In this document: in pieces, positions 57,791 to 64,000 of the stretch | Layout: each line of letters begins with the position of its first letter | Position numbering within the stretch: position 1 is the stretch's first letter | DNA from: Pseudomonas veronii | GTDB lineage: Bacteria > Pseudomonadota > Gammaproteobacteria > Pseudomonadales > Pseudomonadaceae | Length of the DNA: 64,000 nucleotides | Reading direction: 5' to 3' | Assembly (NCBI RefSeq): GCF_001439695.1 | Contig: NZ_JYLL01000005.1 | Coordinates: 248,001 to 312,000 of the forward strand | The notes under the pieces: generated by a model | What the model was told of the DNA's origin: nothing | The model's database searches: none | The model's input: only the letters and a program-made list of their open reading frames with translations | Position numbers and translations under genes: made by a program

Positions 57791-58531
57791 ATGAAAGTAT
57801 TAGCCGCAATCCTGGGCGTGTGGATGGTTTCCCTGGGGGTCCAGGCGGGCCCGAATATCAACGTCGGCGTGGTCTATGACTACCTGGACGGGAGCAAGAG
57901 CAGCTACCTCAAACGCATCTTCAACGGCGGCACCAGCACCGCGTTCGTCAAGGTCGAGATCCTCGAAATCGTCTACGACGCCAGCGGCGTGCCCCGGGAA
58001 ATTCCCGTGCAATCCCAGGCTGACGCCAGCGCCCGCGATGGCCTGATGGCCAGCCCCGCGCGCCTGATCGTGCCGGCCAACGGCATGCAGGGCACGCGCT
58101 TGCTGTACATGGGCGAGCGCGCCAGCGAGCGTTACTTCCGGGTGCGCTACATCCCGGTGGTGCCGGAAAAAGAGGACGCTTTTGCCCTGTCCGAAGAAGA
58201 GCGTGAGGAATATCAAAAGACCCTGCAGGCCGGCGTCAGCGTGCTGGCCGGCTATGGCACGGTGTTTTTCGTGCGCCCCAAGGACACCCGCTACGACACC
58301 CGCATCAACGATGGCGCCACTCGCTATGAACTGCGCAACAACGGCAACAGCGTGATCGTGGTCGACGAATTCAAGAACTGTGTGGCCGGCAAGCCGACCG
58401 ATTGCCATCCGACCACCAAGAACCACGTGCTGCCGGGGCGTGCCTTTACCTTCGATAAACAAACCGGGCGTCACTACACCTTCAAGCTGGTGGAAGGCGA
58501 CACGCAGAAGAATCAAGAGGTGAAAGGATGA
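57791..58531 (+). CDS. CS1-type pilus chaperone
   Basis: 246 residues. The signal peptide ends near VQAGP (about residue 20). The N-terminal immunoglobulin-like domain (NINVGVVYDYLDG, STAFVKVEILEIVYD, RLIVPANGMQGTRLLYMGE) is typical of CooB-like chaperones. Two C-terminal Cys (KNCVAGKPTDCHP) probably form a disulfide. It holds pilin subunits in the periplasm before export. GAGGTG 7 nt before the ATG at 57791 supports this start over the open extension. It overlaps the next gene by 4 nt. Confidence 0.85.
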   Translation: MKVLAAILGVWMVSLGVQAGPNINVGVVYDYLDGSKSSYLKRIFNGGTSTAFVKVEILEIVYDASGVPREIPVQSQADASARDGLMASPARLIVPANGMQGTRLLYMGERASERYFRVRYIPVVPEKEDAFALSEEEREEYQKTLQAGVSVLAGYGTVFFVRPKDTRYDTRINDGATRYELRNNGNSVIVVDEFKNCVAGKPTDCHPTTKNHVLPGRAFTFDKQTGRHYTFKLVEGDTQKNQEVKG

Positions 58532-58998
58532 GCCGCTGGGCCGTGTTGGTGCTGTTGAGCGCGCTCAGCTTCAGCGCCCTGGCCGCCCGCGAGGAGGCGG
58601 TGTTCCAGGTGTCGGTCAAAGTCCCCACCAGTGACTTCTATGTATTGCCGCTCAACCCCGGCTTTCTGGAGCGTGAGCAAACCCTGAGCTGGAACCCGGT
58701 GACTGAAACCCTGAGTGCGCTGCGCGAGCCTTTCGATGTGAAAAACGTGTTGGGCGCGGTGGACGCCTACCTCGCCTATGAGCCGGTGCTGTTCAACGGC
58801 CGCGACAACATTGCGCTCACCGTCACCTTCAATCAGCAGGTGCTGGGGCTCGACGCGATGCGCGTGGTGCCGGAAGCCGAGGCCCGTGTCGGCAAGCGAG
58901 TGCTGCTGGAAATTGCCGCGCAGAAGCCTGAGGACGGTTACCTCCCCGGTCAGTACTTCGGCAACGTGCAGATCATTTTCGATGCGTTGCGCCCATGA
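58528..58998 (+). CDS. CS1-type fimbrial subunit, second pilin
   Basis: 156 residues. The signal peptide ends at SALAA. The mature pattern EEAVFQVSVKVPTSDFYVLP with PFDVKNVLGAVDAYL parallels the major subunit. It is probably a minor or alternative shaft subunit. The ATG overlaps the chaperone stop. Confidence 0.82.
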   Translation: MSRWAVLVLLSALSFSALAAREEAVFQVSVKVPTSDFYVLPLNPGFLEREQTLSWNPVTETLSALREPFDVKNVLGAVDAYLAYEPVLFNGRDNIALTVTFNQQVLGLDAMRVVPEAEARVGKRVLLEIAAQKPEDGYLPGQYFGNVQIIFDALRP

Positions 58999-59039
58999 AC
59001 CGGGGGCCACGCTTGAGTTTTTTCAGAACGAGTGAACCC

Positions 59040-60254
59040 ATGCAAATCAAAAACAAGGTGTTGGGGCTGTGGTTGGCCGGGCTGCTGGTGGGGCTGCCCG
59101 CCGACGTAACGGCGGCCACCGTGGACATCCTGGCCTCGTTCCGGCCGGACCCCAGCCAGCCGGCGCGCAACGTGTTCAAAAACCACACGCCGCCGGGTAA
59201 CAGCTATTGCACCTGGGCGCCGCAGTACTGCAACGAGACGCGCTACAGCATCGGTCTTCCGATCGATTTTCGGATGAGCGCGCCGATCGTGCCGGGCGGG
59301 GACGATCGCAATCATCTGTTGTTTCATGCGCCGACCGAACGCAGAAACATCACCGTCGTGCATGACGAAACGGGAGAGGCCGAAACCCTTCAGTTCCGGA
59401 TCAGTGGCATTGGCATGGTGTTCCGGTGGCTGCGGCAGGACCCCACTGTGCGTTGGGAACACGATTATCCACCGCCACCGTGTCAATCCAGCGGGGTGAG
59501 TGTCGGCAACCAATGGCTTTTCGCGTTCACCTGGTTTTTGCCGGAAGGTGTCAGGGGGTGTGCGCAAAGAGCCGCCAGCCATATCCCCGCCGAGACATTT
59601 TGGTTCGATGGCCTCGGTTTCACCTACGAATTGGTCACGCCCGACCCCCTGGGGATGAGGGCCGGGACCTACCGCGGGCAGGTGACGTACAGCGTCGGGC
59701 CGCACAAGGACTTCGACCTGGGCAACGTGATGTTACCCAACGATGAGCAGATCACCCTCAATTTCATTCTTTCGGTCGATCACATCCTCAAGGTCGAGAT
59801 CCCGCCGGGCGGTGAGCGCGTCGAGTTGCTGCCCCAGGGTGGCTGGCAAGGCTGGTTGAGCCAGGGGCGCAAACCGACGCGGCTGTTCAGGGACCAGACC
59901 TTCAACTTCTATTCCACCGCGCGCTTCAGGATCGGCATGGAATGCCAGTACGTCGAGGCGGCAGACAACACCTGCCGGATCCGTGACGCCAGGTCGGGGC
60001 GCTCGGTGCCGTTGCAGGTCGGCGTGACCATGCCCCACGGCATCGTCGACCCCGAGGGCCAGCCGGTCCAGCGCCGTCCGCTGCGGCTGGACGGCAGCGG
60101 CACGCACCTGTTGCTGTCGACGATGTTCGTCGACCGCAAGCCTGGCACCCTGCATTTCGAAGTGGCGCGCGACGATGTGGAGACGATGTTGCAGCCCGGT
60201 GAGTCCGGCACCTATGAAGGGAACGTCACAGTGATCTGGGATTCGGAGGTGTAA
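59040..60254 (+). CDS. CooD/CblD-like tip subunit (adhesin)
   Basis: 404 residues. Signal peptide MQIKNKVLGLWLAGLLVG to about residue 26. An N-terminal part with paired Cys (SYCTWAPQYCNE) and a C-terminal pilin-like domain (SGTYEGNVTVIWDSEV) match tip proteins of CS1-type pili. An ATG at 58995 overlaps the previous stop, but the one at 59040 gives a proper signal peptide and has GAG 7 nt upstream. Expected to initiate assembly and bind the host or surface ligand. Confidence 0.82.
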   Translation: MQIKNKVLGLWLAGLLVGLPADVTAATVDILASFRPDPSQPARNVFKNHTPPGNSYCTWAPQYCNETRYSIGLPIDFRMSAPIVPGGDDRNHLLFHAPTERRNITVVHDETGEAETLQFRISGIGMVFRWLRQDPTVRWEHDYPPPPCQSSGVSVGNQWLFAFTWFLPEGVRGCAQRAASHIPAETFWFDGLGFTYELVTPDPLGMRAGTYRGQVTYSVGPHKDFDLGNVMLPNDEQITLNFILSVDHILKVEIPPGGERVELLPQGGWQGWLSQGRKPTRLFRDQTFNFYSTARFRIGMECQYVEAADNTCRIRDARSGRSVPLQVGVTMPHGIVDPEGQPVQRRPLRLDGSGTHLLLSTMFVDRKPGTLHFEVARDDVETMLQPGESGTYEGNVTVIWDSEV

Positions 60255-60265
60255 CCCGCGGGGGT

Positions 60266-60291
60266 TGCAGGCGCGGGCATGCGCGCCTGCA
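60266..60291. terminator. Hairpin between convergent genes
   Basis: TGCAGGCGCG pairs with CGCGCCTGCA around GGCATG, in the 43-bp gap between the tip-subunit gene and the E3-ligase gene. No T-tract. Confidence 0.55.
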
Positions 60292-60297
60292 GTGCCC

Positions 60298-63200
60298 TCA
60301 CGTGTCGGACAACGGCGCCCGGTTACGCTGTTGAGCGGCGTTTTTCAGGGCTGTGCGGGTCAGGCCGCGCATCCAGTCTTTCTCCTTGTAGCCCAGGTCG
60401 TTGAGCAGGCGGTTGTAGAGCGCGTCGCTGATCGGCGTGTCGCTGAGCACGAGGTTTTCGGCCGTGTCCAGTTCGTCCGCCAGGGCCTTGAGCTGCTCGG
60501 CGAGCTGGGCTTTTTGCTGCGGCTCCCGTTCTTCGCGCCATTGCGCCTGCAGGGTTTGCAGGTCGTCCAGGCGGTAGAACTTCTGCGTGTACTCGGTGAG
60601 ATTCTGTTGATAGCGGTTGTCGTAGGTTTCCTGCAGGAAGGTCTCCCAATACGGCTCGAGCAGCATCTGGTTGACCAGGCCGTCGTCCTGGCCCATTTCC
60701 CTTACCGTGGTGTACGCCTGCTGGATGCGGTCCGGGCTGACATTGGCGGTGTCGCGGTAGAGCATGTGGTCCGACAGCCAGGGCAAATCCAGCCTGTTGG
60801 CCAGGGCGGTCTGGTAGGCCAGGTGGATATCCACTTCGTCCACCTCGCCGGCCTCGCCGTCCACCAGCTCGGAGCGCAGGCGCTGGCCTTCGCCACCGGC
60901 GTCGATGGGCCGCAGGCGCCGGGCGACGTCCGCCTGGGCCACCAGGTTCAGGTGCTTGAGGCGCGCCGCGCCCTTGGCCAGGGTCACCAGTCGGCCTTCG
61001 AGTTCAGCCAGTGACGCGGAAAAGCGCCGGCCTTCGCTGGCCATGACCTCGATCCCCATCTCATTGAAAATCTGCGCGCCGCCGTCGCCGCACAAACCGG
61101 GGAAGCTCGACAGCTTGAACAAGCGCTCGCGCAGGGCGCTGTCGGCGTGGGTGGCGTTGATCAAGCGCCACACCCGTTGCGTCAGCTCCGCTTGGTTGCG
61201 GGCGTAGCGCTGCTGGTCCTGGGGGTTCTCGAAAAACTCGGGCGGCTCAAGCAGCTTGATGACTTCGAAAAAGCCCTGGGAGCCGTGTTCGTCTTCGACG
61301 GCGTCCCACAGCTGCTCGCGGACAAGCCGGGTGTTGGCGTCGACGCCTTCCAGCCAGGGATCGCTGCTGCCCTGGGGCTCATAGGTGCGATACGGGTCCA
61401 GCCCGGCCTCGCTGCGGTAGCGTTCGTACAGAGTGCGCTGATCGTCGTTCAGCGTGTTGCGGTCCAGGCGGGTGCGCGCCACGGTGCGCGCCGCCGTGGG
61501 TTCCGGCGTCAGGGTGGGCAGGGCGCGGATCGGGTTGCCGCTCAGGTTCAGGTCGAACGCATCGTTCCTGGGGTGGGCAAACAGGCCGCGGGGCCATTGG
61601 CCGATCTGTGTGTGGCTGAGGTCGAGGCGGCGCAGGTTGGGCATGCGCGTGATGTCCGGCGCGAGGCTGAGCGGGTTGTGGCTGAGGATCAGGACTTGCA
61701 GGCGGCGCAGGTTGCGCAGGCGCGTCACGTCTTCGGGGAACAGGGCCATGCGGTTGCTCGCGAGGTTGAGGTTGCGCAGCAAACGCATCGCGCCAAGCTC
61801 GACCGGCAGGCTGGTCAGGTGGTTGTCGCTCAGGTCCAGGGAGTGCAGCGCCGGGAAGTGCTTGAGCAAGCCGCAATGGGTTTGCCCGACGCTGCTCTGG
61901 CTCAGGTCCAGGAACGTCACATGTTCAAAGTTGACGGTCAGCGCGGGCAGCGATTCGGGTAGCGGCATGCCGTTCAGGTCCACGCGCGCGCCGTGTTGGG
62001 TGCGGCCCCAATCGTCGGTGTATTCGGCGTAGCGGTCGGCCCAGGTCTGTTCGAGGAGCAGCGCCAGGCGTTTGCGGCTGGCCAGTTGTTGACGCTCCTG
62101 GACGCTGCCTTTGGGGTGATGGGTGGGCGATTGTTTCCAGGTCTGCAATTGGCTGTGCAGGGTTTGTTTCTCCAGGGTCAGGTCGTTCAGAGTGGTGCCC
62201 AGTTGGTCGGTGGGGATCGCCTCGATGAAGCGGCTCAGCCGTTGCTCGCTGAGGCTCGGAAACAAGCGTTGCAAGACCTCCCTGGCAAACGTCGCCGGGT
62301 GATCGGCAGGCGCGGCGCGGCAGCGGCTGAGCAGCGGGCCGCCGAGCAACTGTTGGGTGTGCCGCTCCATCACCCGGTGAGTCGCCGGCTCAGCAAGGAG
62401 CGTGCGGCGCTCGGCCAAGGGTTCCAGGGCGGTCATCAGCCAGCGCCGCAGGTCTGCACCTTCGCCGGGGCGGTAACCCAGCCCGCTGTGCGACGCGGCG
62501 GGCAGGCTCGACAACACGGCTTCGTACAGATTGGCCGGGCGGTGCAACGGTTGGCCGGCGCCGTCATAGACCGCATAACCGAGGCTGTTGTGGACCAACA
62601 CCCGGCGAGTGGTGGCAGTGTCCGGGCCGGCCTGGCTGCGCAGAGGGCCGGTGACGGAGCCGTTGCGGATTTCAAGGTGCAGGTCGCTGAGCACGTCGGC
62701 GTGCAATTGCAGGGTCTTGAGCACCAGGGTTTCCGTGGCCGGGCTGGGCGACGCTGGTGGATAGAAGCCTTCATAGGCGCGTGCCGCCTCGGCGGCCACG
62801 TGCAGCTCGTCGGCCAGGTTGCGCAGGCGCAACGGCCCGCGCCGGTGCGCGGCCAGGGCCTGGCGTTCGGCGGGGCGGGCGGTGTCGAGCAGGCGGCGGG
62901 CCAGGCTCAGGTCGAGGTCGGGATGGTCGTGGCGCAGGCTGATAATGCCGGGGTCGTCGCTCTCTTCACGGGCGTGGTAGACCGCCGGGGCGATGTCGCG
63001 GCTCTGGCTCAATACGTAGTCGGCCAGTTGCTCGCGTAACGCGTGTACCCGCTGCGACTTCGGCACCTCGGCGCCCAGCAGGCGGGTGATTGCCGCTTCA
63101 TCGAGAAAGCCCAGCACCCGTTCCGGCAAGTGCCCGGACAGCACTTCGCCGAGACTGATGCGCAAGGTGTCGGCGGCGCTGGCTTGCGCAGCGCCATAGC

Positions 63201-64000
63201 GGTGCGAGCTGCCGCTCAGGTCGGGCTTGAGGAACACTTGCAGTGCTTTGTTCCGGGGCCAACCGTCGAGTTCGGTGACCATCTGCTCGAACCAGTCCGA
63301 ACTCGGGTCGGCGCTCAAAGCCTGCCCGGCGCGGATTTTTTCGCTGGCCGCCTGGATGGAGTCGGCCGCTTCGAGCCGTTTGAGGCCGGCATCGAGCAAC
63401 GGCGGCAGTGTTTCGTTGTACTCGTACATGCGGCGTAGGGCGCCGTCTTCGGTGGCGCTGGCGACCCTTAGCTGTTCCAGCTGCGTGTCACTGAACGGTT
63501 GCACCCGATGCCCGAGACGTCGCAGCAACTGCGCACGCTCCCAGGTGCGCGGGCGTTCGCCCTCGTGGGTCGCCGCGCCGTCGCCGTTCAATTGCAGGCG
63601 CGGGCGGTAGGCGTCCGGGCGTTCGGGGTGGACCACGCGGTGCGCGTCGCTGAGCGGGTCGTATTGCACCTCCAGGTGATGGTCGCCCAGGGCCAGCAGG
63701 GTTTTGCCGTCATGCTGATGCAGGCCCGCGGGCGACGGTATCGAATCGGCGGGGATCGGGGTTTTCCGGGCGAACGCGCTGATGTCCGGGTTCCACAAGC
63801 GCCGGCTGCCGTCGGTCCGCTGCACCGGGACCAGGCCTTCGATGAAGGGCGAGAGCTTGAGCCGCGCCAACTGACCGATGTGGCCGCCCGCGGCAAACAG
63901 GGCGAACTGGATCACGCTGTCGGCCACCCCCGCCACATGTTCCCAGGCTTCGGTGCGCCGGCCTTCGCTCCAGTCGACGACGCCTTCGCACACCTCGTCC
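60298..64000 (-). CDS. LRR protein with NEL-type E3 ubiquitin ligase domain, 5' end outside the window
   Basis: At least 1231 codons are open to the window edge; the start lies beyond 64000. In order: a long helical N-terminal toxin-like region, then five to six leucine-rich repeats (ALHSLDLSDNHLTSLPVELG, LRNLNLASNRMALFPED and others, about 61500-61960), then a C-terminal NEL domain. The catalytic Cys is in FPGLCGDGGAQIFNEMG (codon 61090-61092), a C-x-D motif as in IpaH/SspH effectors. Such proteins ubiquitinate host targets after delivery. The NEL region DGEAGEVDEVDIHLAYQ is also typical. Convergent with the pilus operon. Confidence 0.88.
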   Translation of the reverse strand, partial: DEVCEGVVDWSEGRRTEAWEHVAGVADSVIQFALFAAGGHIGQLARLKLSPFIEGLVPVQRTDGSRRLWNPDISAFARKTPIPADSIPSPAGLHQHDGKTLLALGDHHLEVQYDPLSDAHRVVHPERPDAYRPRLQLNGDGAATHEGERPRTWERAQLLRRLGHRVQPFSDTQLEQLRVASATEDGALRRMYEYNETLPPLLDAGLKRLEAADSIQAASEKIRAGQALSADPSSDWFEQMVTELDGWPRNKALQVFLKPDLSGSSHRYGAAQASAADTLRISLGEVLSGHLPERVLGFLDEAAITRLLGAEVPKSQRVHALREQLADYVLSQSRDIAPAVYHAREESDDPGIISLRHDHPDLDLSLARRLLDTARPAERQALAAHRRGPLRLRNLADELHVAAEAARAYEGFYPPASPSPATETLVLKTLQLHADVLSDLHLEIRNGSVTGPLRSQAGPDTATTRRVLVHNSLGYAVYDGAGQPLHRPANLYEAVLSSLPAASHSGLGYRPGEGADLRRWLMTALEPLAERRTLLAEPATHRVMERHTQQLLGGPLLSRCRAAPADHPATFAREVLQRLFPSLSEQRLSRFIEAIPTDQLGTTLNDLTLEKQTLHSQLQTWKQSPTHHPKGSVQERQQLASRKRLALLLEQTWADRYAEYTDDWGRTQHGARVDLNGMPLPESLPALTVNFEHVTFLDLSQSSVGQTHCGLLKHFPALHSLDLSDNHLTSLPVELGAMRLLRNLNLASNRMALFPEDVTRLRNLRRLQVLILSHNPLSLAPDITRMPNLRRLDLSHTQIGQWPRGLFAHPRNDAFDLNLSGNPIRALPTLTPEPTAARTVARTRLDRNTLNDDQRTLYERYRSEAGLDPYRTYEPQGSSDPWLEGVDANTRLVREQLWDAVEDEHGSQGFFEVIKLLEPPEFFENPQDQQRYARNQAELTQRVWRLINATHADSALRERLFKLSSFPGLCGDGGAQIFNEMGIEVMASEGRRFSASLAELEGRLVTLAKGAARLKHLNLVAQADVARRLRPIDAGGEGQRLRSELVDGEAGEVDEVDIHLAYQTALANRLDLPWLSDHMLYRDTANVSPDRIQQAYTTVREMGQDDGLVNQMLLEPYWETFLQETYDNRYQQNLTEYTQKFYRLDDLQTLQAQWREEREPQQKAQLAEQLKALADELDTAENLVLSDTPISDALYNRLLNDLGYKEKDWMRGLTRTALKNAAQQRNRAPLSDT

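Overview
The window looks like a chromosomal segment of a fluorescens-group Pseudomonas. GC content is high. Pseudomonas REP palindromes are scattered through it, including pairs built on GTGGGAGGGGGCTTGCCCCC and on GTAGGAGCGAGCTTGCTCGCG. The core genes (valS, holC, pepA, lptFG, lepA, lepB, rnc, era, recO, pdxJ) are of gamma-proteobacterial Pseudomonas type. No rRNA, tRNA, CRISPR array, prophage or transposase gene was seen. All function calls come from reading translated sequence and remembered families; no database search was run.

Layout. 1-5052: the start of an MFS transporter, a divergent LysR regulator, then a probably Fur-controlled operon of small membrane proteins (DUF3649, PepSY, DUF3325) ending in an ECF sigma/FecR pair. 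5053-16214: glutaredoxin, yejK, an HU protein, rlmF, valS, holC, pepA, lptF and lptG. 16366-22399: lepA-lepB-rnc-era-recO-pdxJ, without the usual mucABCD upstream and without the small gene usually found between lepB and rnc. 22622-30034: multicopper oxidase, tadA, cmoAB, a YhhN protein, a chagasin-like inhibitor and a second Lon-type protease.

30189-40357 is an accessory catabolic cluster. It holds a GntR regulator with two winged-helix domains, an amidase, a deacetylase-fold hydrolase resembling cyclic imidases, an MFS transporter, two SDR dehydrogenases, a 99-residue protein, a COG0523/CobW GTPase and a leaderless solute-binding protein. The 5' part of the GTPase gene has been tandemly duplicated with a REP pair in every copy. 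This left one frameshifted copy and one in-frame chimera ahead of the intact gene.

40420-48232: membrane glucose dehydrogenase; a non-coding stretch with a folded three-way-junction element and seven 47-bp tandem repeats; a Zur-boxed ZnuD-like receptor; two small genes; and a siderophore-interacting reductase with its PadR regulator (YqjH/YqjI type).

48390-64000 looks like a host-interaction island. A 1903-residue toxin carries three N-terminal repeats and two C-terminal Tiki/ChaN-like domains, one of which has lost its catalytic motifs. A complete CS1-type (alternate chaperone/usher) pilus operon follows. A convergent LRR protein with a NEL-type E3 ubiquitin ligase domain runs off the window end. 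The toxin and the duplicated GTPase locus are the most unusual items.
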